DNA of 64,000 nucleotides from Apostichopus japonicus (lineage: Eukaryota > Echinodermata > Holothuroidea > Aspidochirotida > Stichopodidae): contig NC_092562.1 in the NCBI RefSeq assembly GCF_037975245.1, forward strand, positions 10,145,001-10,209,000, in the 5' to 3' direction. Shown one piece after another: positions 35,489 through 46,300 of this stretch (the stretch's first letter is position 1; every line of letters begins with the position of its first letter). Below the pieces are notes generated by a model, which was not told where the DNA came from, did no database searches, and saw only the letters and a list, made by a program, of their open reading frames with translations. Both the position numbers and the translations under genes were made by a program.

Positions 35489-38400
35489 GTAAGTTCAGAG
35501 TGCCAGATAGATATGATCATAAGAGACGTGTGTGTCTTACAGTATTTAAACAGTAAGTCAGACTTATTGACATGACTTGGTATGTTATTTTACAATGCAA
35601 GTCACATGTCAGCACTCAGCAACTGTCAGTGATAGTACATAGATGGAATCATTAGTGTAGAGAAAGTCTTTTGCCCTTGCAAATTACCTTTTAGTTTCTC
35701 TACACAGTACTGTATATGCAATATGTCTGTTGTTTGGAATCTTTCATATAACTGTTTGCTACTGACTGCATTCATTTCAGTTCTTTCTGATGTTCCTTCG
35801 GCAAAACCAGTTGCCTTGTATACATGTATCAGAATCAGAATCATGTATCACTCTAAGTACATATTATAACTAGACTTTGGATTGTGTTCACAGAGGAAGG
35901 AAGATGTACCGTGATCTCTCTCCTACTGATTGAGATGTTAATGTAGACTCTATTTTGCTCAATTCTTAAAGACCTTCACTGGCTAAGAATTGCGGACCGA
36001 ATCAACAATAAAATTCTTGTCCTTGCGTTCAAAGCAAGGAATGGTTTAGCCCCAGTTTACCTACAAGAGCTTCTCCAAGAATACAGACCTAGCAAGGTGC
36101 TTCGTCCAAGGGTACAACATATGCTATCTGTTCCTACTGTTCGCACTTCCACCTATGGGGAACGTTGCTTTGCTAGGTCAGCTCCACAGCTCTGGAACAG
36201 TCTCCCCCCTTAAATCTGAAAAACAATCCAGCATGTGTCAACTTTCCAGAAAGAACTCAAGACGTTCTTATTCATGAAAGCATATCCATTTGTTTTATAA
36301 CTGTTGTGTCCAGTTTCGGTACTTTGCTCCTGCAGCGCTTCTGAGCAGTTTTTTTTTTAACTGGATAAAAGCGCTTTACAAATTACAATATATGATTTAT
36401 GATTATTATTTTCAGATAAGCCAGAAGATTTCTTTGATACTGGAATGGTGGATATTTTGCATCACAAACTTGTGGAACTGAACAGATCTGCAAGAATCCA
36501 CACTGATGGTGGTGGACTTGACGCAGTCTTCCACAGCAAGGTGAATGACCATTCCATATTCGAAGGAATCTGCTAGAGATGGATCGATGATGGCACAAGG
36601 GATGAAACTACTTGTTGTGGGCAAACTTTGTAATGGATCGTGATGTAGATTTTACTTGTGTATAGGCGGTGTGTGGGGGAAGGGAAGGAGGTGTGTTGGG
36701 GAAGGGGTGGGCGTGTTGGTGGTGGTGTTAACAAGGAGCAGAGGATTTTTCCTGGAAATTTACAGCGAGGCAATTATCTGTCGAGGACACATTTTGCTGC
36801 TGATTCCCATTGGTAGAATAAATTGGACTGAAAGTGACGAAGTTGTAGGGGGTAGGGGAAAGGGAAGGGCAAAGGGGGGGCAAGTAACTAGGGTGGGGTT
36901 GTCGTGGTGGAGTGGACATAGAGTTTTTAGAACTGTCTCCTTGCCAAAGGGTATAGTTGGAGGAATTTCAACTTCAAGATTCCTCATATTTACACTGTAT
37001 TGCATTTCCATTATTTGCAGTTCTTCATGTAACTTATTAAATTGTAAAGATCTAACTAACAGTGTAACGCAAATTTAGCAATTACAACATTCAACTCATC
37101 CCAGGCATTCTACAAAAAGTCATCTTTGGGCCTGACTGAGTAACTTTTTATGTCCTGATTGTAGTGAGAATTGCCAACATGGTCATCGTAGTACTGTGCA
37201 GTGATGAGCTATAGTATCGTTTATTTAATTAAATCGTAACCTTCGACAGTCTTAAAGGGAATGAAAATTAGCTGGACGTTTTCTTGTGTTTTGTATGCTA
37301 TTGAACATGAATTCATCACAACATTAGTTCTATTCCATGGAGTCATAGAGGTCTTATTATTCTTCTCAGAATAACAAAGAGGTTATTATTTTCTTCCAGT
37401 TCTGAAGGTATCTTGTACCCTCTGGTACCTCTTTCTAGCTTTGTTAGTTTTCCAAACAAATTCCCTTCAACCAAAAGACCATAGAAAATAAATTGATGCT
37501 ACTTAATGTAGATTAGTTCATCTGGGGCATAAGTTATAATGTGCATTACAGTTGGGAGCAGTAGAAACAATCTATAGTTTTGGCATACATTTGTTTTCTT
37601 TCATTATGGTGATTTTAAGTCAATAATCAGCCTTTTGTATTCACCCAACACTTAAATTACAAATCACCTTTGAAATGTCACTACTTACAAATTTTTGTAT
37701 ATTTTACATCTGCAGATTGTTGGCAGGAGAAAAGGAATTGAAGGATGTAAGGAGGTTTTGCTCACTTGGCAACCAAGTGGTGTGTAAGTACTATAAGACT
37801 AAGACCTTTTTTTTGGGACAAAATCCTCTATTTCCAAGTTTTGTCACAGTAACACGCTTCTCGTCATGTTTCTCTCTGGCAACATGCATGTATTGTAAAA
37901 CATTGGCTTGTCACGGTACCCCATTAGTAAAACAACACGTGTGTATTGAGAACATCGGCCTGTCATGGTACCCTGTTAATACAACTACACGCGTGTATTG
38001 TGAACATCGGCCTGTCATGGTACCCTATTAATACAACGACATGCTAGTATTGTAAACATTGGCTTGTCACGGTACCCCATTAGTATAACGACACGAGTGT
38101 ATTGTGAACATCGGCCTGTCATGGTACCCTATTAATACAACGACACGCTAGTATTGTAAACATTGGTATGTAATGGTACCCTATTAATGTAAGGACCCTG
38201 TGTATTGTAAACATTGGCTTGTAAAGGTACCCCGTTAATATAAGGACCCTGTGTATTGTAAACATTGGCTTGTCATGGTACCCTATTTATACAACGACAC
38301 GCTAGTATTGTAAACATTGGCTTGTAATGGTACCCTATTAAAATAACGACAAGCGTGTATTGTACCTACAAGGGTTTTGTACTCTCACAAATACGTGGCT

Positions 38401-39572
38401 GCTTTGGATTGTCTTGCCCCCCATGATTGCCTGCTTTAGCGTCCTGCTTGATTGCCTGCAGTTTTCATAGGTATTTTCTAGGGCATAAGACACAGCGTTT
38501 TCGTAGTTACTGCAACTTAACATTAGGCTTGCGTTTACCACTTACAATGTGAATCTATGAACATTTTAATGTTACACATATCCACAATTCTCACCAAGAG
38601 GTTTACACGCAAAATGTGATCACAAACCAATTGTTAAACTTTGGGTCATATTAAAGCAAGCAAAGAGCCTAGCATAATGGTCTCATGATTCAGTTAGCCT
38701 GTCCATGCAGCTTATGTAATACAATTGAGAATATTAAGCAGGCTATCTACTTTGACCAAATGGATCAAGATCATTCAATGACAAAGTTTGCAGCATTTTG
38801 AACGAATATATTTGTAGTATCGTACTTAAACATAGATAGAAACATTAAAGTTGCTTGGCAGGTGTTGACGCCTTAACATAATGAAAAGAATGAGATGAGG
38901 TCTTGTCGCAAAATTTGCTCTTCTGTATCGTAGCAAAATGAAGTTGTGTGCGTACTGTGGCATCAACATATCTTTTTCTTGTTACTTTGTTTATGTTATT
39001 ATGTTTATTTTTGTATTTTTCCAAATATCTCAAAGCTGCCACCAGCACAACACTATATATATTTTATATTTTTTCTCTGTTTTTCCTTATCACTTTACTC
39101 TCTCTGTACTTATGTGATTTTTGACATTTTTTTTGGGTTTTTTGTTAAGGGTCCAGACTCGAAAAGTTTCTACTTACTTCTGGTTCCTCCACTTCCATTA
39201 TAGCATATTTTGAACTTTGTTTATTGTTATTTCATCATAATGTGAGTAAATTACTCATTGACTCTGTTACTGTTTATATATATGGAAAGTGGAAAATAAA
39301 CTTAAAACTTGAAGGATCCTATTGCTGTCTGCATTGTGCGCCTCTGTCACAAGATTGTTTCAACCACACCGATGACTCACCTGTGTCGTTTTACTCATTT
39401 ACTATCTTTTTGTTTTAATCGCAGATTGCCAAATAAATGGGTGAAGGAGGAAGATTTAGATGAGTACAAGGAACAGAAGGTTCCCCTGTGCAGCCTTCCC
39501 AAGGATTCGGCCAGTAACGTGTATCCCGGTCTGGTCGGAAAGACAGCACACGAGAAACAGCGTAGAAAGTAA
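34990..39572 (+). CDS. AEBP2: AEBP2 homologue (PRC2 cofactor, C2H2 zinc fingers), 4 coding exons, 279 aa
   Basis: Coding exons are 34990-35488, 36416-36540, 37716-37783 and 39425-39572, with GT/AG introns and agreeing phases (1, 0, 2). Three C2H2 fingers lie at residues 34-59 (C36, C41, H54, H59), 71-98 (C73, C78, H94, H98) and 104-128 (C106, C111, H124, H128). A basic, likely nuclear-targeting stretch follows at 151-164. The C-terminal half (HKPEDFFD..., then AVFHSK, LLTWQPSGVLPNKWV and VPLCSLPKDSA) aligns in order with the conserved C-terminal domain of vertebrate AEBP2 and fly Jing. Known role: AEBP2 binds SUZ12 and RBBP4/7 in Polycomb repressive complex 2 and stimulates H3K27 methylation on chromatin. 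The chosen ATG gives a protein like the short AEBP2 isoforms. The frame stays open back to a possible acceptor at 34967, so an upstream acidic exon may exist. Identity is firm; the N terminus is less sure. Confidence 0.94.
35955..36411 (+). mobile_element. 3' end of a non-LTR retrotransposon (LINE) in AEBP2 intron 1
   Basis: Translation gives the typical C-terminal tail of CR1/L2/Jockey-like reverse transcriptase proteins: DLHWLRIADRINNKIL, then FKARNGLAPVYLQELL, VPTVRTSTYGERCFA and APQLWNSLP, with two in-frame stops and then FQKELKTFLF. The 3' UTR-like end AAAAGCGCTTTACAAATTAC is followed by a T/A-rich tail that abuts the exon 2 acceptor. It is 5'-truncated, as usual for LINEs, and is inactive. 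Confidence 0.85.
36416..36540 (+). CDS. AEBP2: AEBP2 coding exon 2
   Basis: An ATTTTCAG acceptor and an AAG/GTGAAT donor bound 125 bases (phase 1 in, 0 out). It encodes the start of the conserved C-terminal domain, KPEDFFDTGMVDILHHK... ending AVFHSK. Confidence 0.92.
36656..36905 (+). repeat. G-rich low-complexity stretch in AEBP2 intron 2
   Basis: GGTGTGTGGGGGAAGGG and GTAGGGGAAAGGGAAGGG-type runs. The open frames on both strands here are compositional. Several G-runs could form G-quadruplexes. Confidence 0.5.
37716..37783 (+). CDS. AEBP2: AEBP2 coding exon 3 (68 bp)
   Basis: A TCTGCAG acceptor and a GGTGT/GTAAGT donor bound it. The correct frame is IVGRRKGIEGC..., then EVLLTWQPSG. The longer open frame beginning LLAGEKELKD in the same place is a shadow frame. 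Phase 0 in, 2 out. Confidence 0.9.
37893..38365 (+). repeat. 52-bp minisatellite in AEBP2 intron 3, about 9 copies
   Basis: Units carry TGTATTGTAAACATTGGCTT followed by GTCATGGTACCC and TTAATACAACGACACG. The spacing of GTGTATTG between 37941 and 37993 is 52 bp. Two subtypes alternate (ATCGGCCTG and ATTGGCTTG), which suggests higher-order spread. Confidence 0.9.
39425..39572 (+). CDS. AEBP2: AEBP2 terminal coding exon
   Basis: A TTTTAATCGCAG acceptor is followed by the completed Val codon, LPNKWVKEEDLDEY..., then VPLCSLPKDSASNVYPG and a basic end (EKQRRK), with TAA at 39570-39572. The LPKD motif and basic C terminus match AEBP2. Confidence 0.93.
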
Positions 39573-39990
39573 CACAAATATTGAGCGGTTTTTAACATTT
39601 TTTTAAATAATTTCACGATCCCAATTTTGACAACCAGTACCTTGCCACCTGTCAAAATCCGGTTGCAAAAATATCTCAACTCGTACTCTCCAATCGGGTC
39701 GACGACTTTCGCAAGTAGTTCCGACGATGCGAATAGCATTTTGCGTATAAAGATATTAAGTGTCAGAGACCTGTTGGGCTGAATGGAATGTATCACTTCA
39801 AGTTGAAGTATGTATGGGACTTTGATTGAGTAGTAATAAACCTAATGGGCTTTATCTGACATATTATGACTGTGGAGAGTTTTGAGTGACTTTTGACTAT
39901 GAGAAATGGGAAAAACAAATTGCCAAATTGTGCCGAAGACAATAACAGAAGTTAAGTATAAAGCTGGGAGTTGCACCATTGTGTTTGTTT

Positions 39991-40029
39991 GATAAGTAAT
40001 ATAGTGCTTAAAGCACTATATTACTTATC
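39991..40029. promoter_or_regulatory. Perfect inverted repeat in the AEBP2 3' UTR
   Basis: The left arm GATAAGTAATATAGTGCTT, a single A, and the exact reverse complement AAGCACTATATTACTTATC form 19-bp arms with no mismatch. Because the loop is one base, the RNA stem would open at the tip. Confidence 0.9.
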
Positions 40030-40863
40030 GAAGCCTCAGACTTTGTTAAAATGGACAATACATGGAACAGATTGTTTCATTTCATAATAATCTAGAGGAA
40101 AAAAATTGATATTGGTGCAATTTTTTTTTGGGTAGTGTTTTTATAAGAATGTGGTATAAAATTGGATCTCAATGGAGGAATTTAAAACCAACTTGGTTGG
40201 GGTAACTTAAAATGATAGATACGAGTGTGTGATATGCAGTATGTGTAATATTTGTATCAAAGTGTTTCAGCGTTTTCATTCCCCATGTGACTGGCCGTTT
40301 AGTACTAGAGGACAGTGTGGGTGAGGGGAATGTTTAAAAGTAACATAACAAAAAACCATGCAATGACTGTTTTAGTTCCTGTGATGTGATAATGTTACTC
40401 ATTCTGCTCCATTTGTTTAAAATAACCAAAGCAATATTTTTATTTTATTGTGAATTTTTTAATGACGTCATCCTCAAATAGAAAATGCTGGACTTTTGTA
40501 TGAAAGGTGTGAAGACAGATCAGCTTATCCAACAGAAGGTTTCCATTGGTTTCCAAGGGGAACAACCCCCCCCTCCCAACCCCCTAATATTTGTTTTTGA
40601 TGTTACCAACATAAGAATGTGGAGATACCAGGAAAGTTTGTTTTCAGTCAATTGGAAAACTTGGGACTTATTTCTGAACCTTTTAATGTTTGATAATCCC
40701 ATATTGTTCTGCCTTGATGTAAATTTCAATTTTGTAGTTAATAGTATCAACAGATTCCTCATGTCAAATATATTTGCATAACAGGCATGTTTATGGAATG
40801 AATTTTCATCAACATTGCAATTTCTTTCCTTTTTTTATGATTTGTATATTTGGTGATATTTTG

Positions 40864-40869
40864 AATAAA
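40864..40869 (+). terminator. AEBP2: Poly(A) signal AATAAA for AEBP2
   Basis: Canonical hexamer, 1.3 kb after the stop codon, followed by a T/GT-containing stretch. Confidence 0.6.
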
Positions 40870-41330
40870 GAAATGTTGACAAATAATGTACTTTATATCT
40901 TCTTCATAACCTTTATTGTCTTCAACTCAGGATAATTCAAAATATGCTTTTTTTTTGTTCGTCGAAATTGTTAATATTAAACAAGCTCCAGATTCTTCGA
41001 TATTTAATTTTGCATAAATTGGTCATATATAGTTAATTGAATACTCAGTTTTGGACACTACAATTTGGAATTGATAATTGTCAGTCTTCAGATATATTTT
41101 TTGGAGGGCCCTTTACCCTTAATATATCTCCCCTCCCACTACATCCACCTACTCCTACTGTACCCCCTTTGACCCTCCTCCTATACCTTACACGTATCCT
41201 TTTCCTAGCCCAACAAATCTTTAATTTCGTAGTATCTGAAGAAAGAAAAAAATGATTCTGACAAATTTTGGTCTTTCACACCTCTGAAATGTCACCATTA
41301 TTCCAAACAAACAAGTAATGTAAATAGTAT

Positions 41331-41336
41331 TTTATT
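41331..41336 (-). terminator. Poly(A) signal AATAAA (minus) for the phospholipase gene
   Basis: TTTATT on the plus strand, 430 bp beyond the phospholipase stop codon. The transcripts of this gene and AEBP2 therefore converge with about 0.4 kb between their ends. Confidence 0.55.
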
Positions 41337-41764
41337 GTAACACATTTGTTGTTGTCATTAGCAGGGTTGCAGTTTAGATGATGACAACAACAGCTGTTAA
41401 CTTGGAAAGTAAACTGAACCCCCACCCCCTCCCCCTGAGACGAGTCCTGGTCACACACCCTTTCCATCCTCTAGCAATGTCTGGTAATACTAAAATATGG
41501 GTATCTGTCCATCTACCCACACTCACTGTGGGCTCAATAAACGAAACGTCTTTCCTGTCATCCAGTTCATACCTGGTACACACCCCCATCTATCCCTGTA
41601 CCCCCTTCTTCCCCTCCCACGCTGCCCTCTGGCGCTACACAATATTGACAACCTAATATACTTTTGCTGCTTAGAAAGTGCCAACCAAAAAACTAAAATT
41701 CGTCAGTACAATTATAGCCAGGTCAGGAAATTCCGGTGTCTGAACGCCCATACTCCCCTCTGGC

Positions 41765-43317
41765 TTAATTAACCAAAGGCTTTGCCTGTAAAGGTGAAGC
41801 GTTTTTAACCCCGGTAAGACCTATTTTCTGCGTTGGTTCTGGTGTTACTGGTGCCGCTGGTGTTACTGGTGCCTTTGGTTCTACTGGTGCCTTTGGTGTT
41901 ACTGGTGCTGTTGGTGTTACTGGTGCCGCTGGTGTTACTGGTGCCGCTGGTGTTACTGGTGCCTTTGGTTCTACTGGTGCTGCTGGTGTTACTGGTGCCT
42001 TTGGTTCTACTGGTGCTGCTGGTGTTACTGGTGCCACTGGTGTTACTGGTGCCGCTGGTGTTACTGGTGCCTTTGGTTCTACTGGTGCTGCTGGTGTTAC
42101 TGGTGCTGCTGGTGCCGCTGGTGTTACTGGTGCCTTTGGTTCTACTGGTGCTGTTGGTGTTACTGGTGCTGCTGGTGCTGCTGGTGTTACTGGTGCCTTT
42201 GGTTCTACTGGTGCTGCTGGTGTTACTGGTGCTGCTAGTGCCGCTGGTTTTACTGGTGCCTTTGGTTCTACTGGTGCTGCTGGTGTTACTGGTGCTGATG
42301 GTGCCGCTGGTGTTACTGGTGCCTTTGGTTCTACTGGTGCTGCTGGTGTTACTGGTGCCTTTGGTTCTACTGGTGCTGTTGGTGTTACTGGTGCTGCTGG
42401 TGTTACTGGTGCCGCTGGTGTTACTGGTGCCTTTGGTTCTACTGGTGCTGCTGGTGTTACTGGTGCTGCTGGTGCCGCTGGTGTTACTGGTGCCTTTGGT
42501 TCTACTGGTGCTGCTGGTGTTACTGGTGCCTTTGGTTCTACTGGTGCTGCTGGTGTTACTGGTGTTATTGGTGTTACTGGTGCCGCTGGTGTTACTGGTG
42601 CCTTTGGTTCTACTGGTGCTGCTGGTGTTACTGGTGCTGCTGGTGCCGCTGGTGTTACTGGTGCCTTTGGTTCTACTGGTGCTGCTGGTGTTACTGGTGC
42701 TGCTAGTGCCGCTGGTTTTACTGGTGCCTTTGGTTCTACTGGTGCTGCTGGTGTTACTGGTGCTGATGGTGCCGCTGGTGTTACTGGTGCCTTTGGTTCT
42801 ACTGGTGCTGCTGGTGTTACTGGTGCCTTTGGTTCTACTGGTGCTGCTGGTGTTACTGGTGCTGCTGGTGTTACTGGTGCCGCTGGTGTTACTGGTGCCT
42901 TTGGTTCTACTGGTGCTGCTGGTGTTACTGGTGCTGCTGGTGCCGCTGGTGTTACTGGTGCCTTTGGTTCTACTGGTGCTGCTGGTGTTACTGGTGCCAC
43001 TGGTGTTACTGGTGCCTTTGGTGTTACTGGTGCCACTGGTGTTACTGGTGCTGCTGGTGTTACTGGTGCCGCTGGTGCTGCTGGTGTTACTAGTGCCGCT
43101 GGTGTTACTGGTGCCTTTGGTTCTACTGGTGCTATAGGTAATTTGTTATGCATGTTCCCACACATCAACAGTTTGTTGTACATTCTGTACAAAGGATTAA
43201 ACTCGGCGTTTTGGAAACACATGGCGGCCACTTTGTCGCACTCACAAACAGCATGAGCACACTGGGGATTTGCGCCAGACAATAGTCTCTCGAAAAGACC
43301 GTAATTTACTGGATTCT
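41765..43317 (-). CDS. PLA2 exon 4: C-terminal catalytic part and repeat tail
   Basis: A TTGACAG acceptor follows a pyrimidine-rich tract. The first about 58 codons finish the PLA2 fold ([16 protein letters not shown]..., then LLMCG). From about residue 198 the exon is repeat, closed by [12 protein letters not shown]... and TAA at 41765-41767. The frame is uninterrupted despite about 1.3 kb of repeats, which argues for selection on the frame. Confidence 0.92.
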
Positions 43318-46300
43318 CTGTCAATAAAAAATGAAATTTTTCAGTAACGGCAGTGTAAATATTAATAAATGGAAAGGTGGCGGTGAGGGGTTGGGGTTGG
43401 GGGGAGGGGTTAAATGAGAGGTGGAGAAGTTGAAGTTCTCTCTTCCTCTTCTCTCCCAAAGCCGCAAGTTCAATGTCTGATCTTTGGAATGTACACTAAA
43501 TCTTATTTCCACTGGAACGGTTTTACATATAGATATTCGTATTATCTGGCTGTGAAACAAATTGAGTGTCCCATTATAACCCGCGTGTGTCCTCCTACCC
43601 TTATTTCTATATGCCCCGGCTAACGCTCGAAATTGTACGACAACTCGGAAGCAATCATACACTATTACGCTAGTTTTTACCGTGTTTTCATATTTATGAC
43701 TAGCGCCACTACCTTGTCATTGTACGACGGTGCTGAAAGGATAGTCCAAGGGGAACGTTTATATTTGATTGATGTAAGAGGATCATATTCTAAGCACATT
43801 GGTAAAATTTACACGCAATGCCTATACAGCTTCATCGAGGTATGGATAATTGAAATTAACACAGGTTGTACCATAAGTCAATCTGAAGCAAAAAGGTGTG
43901 ACGTCATAGTTGCACATTTCAGCAGCGAAAAGTTTTGTTTTTCAACTATTTTCCACTCAATTATTTGACATTGGATTGGATAGGGTTATAACTTTACCTA
44001 ATTAGATGTAATTTTAACCAATGAACTAACGACTGATATGCATTCCAATTTTGAAGTGGGAAATTGGATTGAAGATTATATAGACAAGCATCACATAATG
44101 TATGCTTCAAGTTCACTTTGGGAACAAAACGTGTCAACTTCAAATACGGTTATCTGGAAAACGGTACGTAGGAGTTGCCTGTGTTGCACGTTCTTTTACA
44201 ATGGATTTTGTATCCGTCTGTATTTCTATATTTAGGATGAGGGGGCATGCATGTGCCTGCCACGTGGTCAATTAAATGATAACACCTTTTCCTGCTGATG
44301 AAGATTCTATATAATTTACAAATAACGGTGTGCAGTGGCGTAGCCAAGGGGGGCGTGGGGGCGACAGCCCCTCATGAAAGCTTGTTGCCCCCAGTCGCTC
44401 CCACTGGGATTTTAGGTGTCGAAAAAAATTACATGTGCGAAAAATATATCATTGGTCTGCATGGTCTCGAATCTTCATGATGACCACTCATGAACGACCC
44501 TTCGACCGCGGACCGGCAGTAGGCTATAGTTGCTGAAAAACCGGACGTGACATAGCGCATAGGCCGGGTTTTCACTTCTGGGACGTACCCTGATGCTCTT
44601 AAAACCGCTAAAAAAACAAATTTTCAAGAAAGGAGATAATACTATCGCTGAGAATCAGTCTATCACCCTAATAATGTTTCAGAGGGATGTTGAGGAAACT
44701 TTAGAGCAGCTTACAAGCATAGACGTCAATCCTGGGGTGGGGGCGGGGGGACACGTCCCCCCACATTTCGATGGGTGGGGGACACACTATCAAATGTCCC
44801 CCCACACACACGCACACATTTGTTGTGTCGTGGCTCTATTTGGTTTGGGCTTACACATCCCAGGCTTCATATCATCGAATATTAGAAGTTCAGTTCTATG
44901 AAAAGTGACCGCGACTTTTCACATCGGTATGACCTGCAACTTTGTCTGTGTGTCGCGACGAGCGAAATTTGAGATTGAAACCACAAGCTGTGTGCGGATA
45001 ACGGTGCGGCCTACAACTAGTTCAAGAAGTCATGGCACTTCATAGCTAGAGCCAAAGCGTGTACATATTTGTTGTTTAGTTGTAGATGGTGTTTCACAGA
45101 CGGTGCCCGTTCCTTAATATTGGGGAATTGAAATAGGGAGCATATTCCGTAAAAATTAAGGCCATATGAACTTTATTACAGATTTCCTGAGTGACGAATT
45201 TGTAATTTTCTCCCGAAATCACGCAACTAGATGGCTGCTATCCAGCCTGGCAAGTGCCATCTCCAGCGATCTGGCAGGTATTGAAATCTGAAATTTTCTT
45301 GGTACGCTGCGCGCCAACCGATGGTGGCGCTCCGCTAAGATAGTACTTGCGGCCGGAATACTCGAATCGATTGCGTCCCCCCACGTACCAAATCGGATTG
45401 ACGCCCCTGCTTATAAGGCCTGGTAAGTGTCATTTCCGACGATCTAGGAGGCTTTTTTAGCTAAAACTTTTCGGTACGCTGCGCGCCAACTCATGGTGGC
45501 GCTCCGCTTAGATAGTAACAAGACGTCCTCCCAGGAAATGGTCAAGCCCCTCCCAGCGCTCCCCCACTGAAAAAATCCTGGCTACCCCACTGACAACATG
45601 TAACTTACTTGTGAACAGGGTTGACATAGAACTGCAAGTTATTACTCATGTCTCATTCGCAAAGGTGACGACGGCAAGTCTCCTTGACCTATGACCCGAC
45701 TAGACTACTAGACTATCGAAGTTCATGGGTTGTATATTTTAGTGTTTGATTTACGACGCCTTGCAGCGACATCAAACAATAATAACACGTTCGTAAAATC
45801 ACTAATGCAAGATACCAACGATTTTTAAGTGTCATGTTATATATCATGCAAATATCGCGCTCAGACACGTTGGCATAGAGACAGGTGCACCGGATTATCG
45901 TCCCATTCCCAGATAACTGCGTTTTCGTGAAGTTATGCATAAGGAGAGAGGGGGAGGGGGGGGAGGGTCACATTGAGAGGGTGGGTGAGCCCTTCCTTGA
46001 TCGCGAAACTGGTTTATTTTAAATGTCTTATTACACGTGCGTATATTTGAAACGGAAAATTGAGTATGTTTTTCAAGCTGTTGAGTTTTTTTGTGGCATT
46101 TAGGTGAGGTATATTGCTCATTCACAGTGGGAGGATGCAAGGCTACAAGTTTGCTTACACCCAGCAATGAAAGTACCTAAAGAAGAAACGTTGAAAGTGA
46201 AATCGATCGGTCACACAATGCAAAGTTAATTTCTTATCTGAATATTAATCATCTCCCAGTCTTTCATTTTTTTACTTACTGCAAGTAAATTTGACGTTCG

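Larger units (their letters stand above)
39573..40890 (+). other. AEBP2: AEBP2 3' UTR
   Basis: AT-rich sequence without other genes runs from the stop codon to a canonical AATAAA at 40864-40869. It contains the perfect hairpin at 39991-40029. The end point is inferred. Confidence 0.6.

Noticed and set aside
37675..38031. 118-codon open frame starting in AEBP2 exon 3 (LLAGEKELKD frame)
   Set aside because: The homologous frame of exon 3 is IVGRRKG... with a donor at 37784. The longer frame is shifted and runs into intronic minisatellite.
41833..43137. 434-codon plus-strand open frame of Leu-Val-Leu-Val-Pro repeats
   Set aside because: It is the reverse strand of the PLA2 tail repeat. The unit has no stop in that frame. 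Composition is unnaturally uniform, and the minus strand continues into a recognised PLA2 domain with proper splicing.
43633..43968. 111-codon plus-strand frame inside PLA2 intron 3
   Set aside because: No homology, no splice sites and AT-rich codon use. Likely chance.
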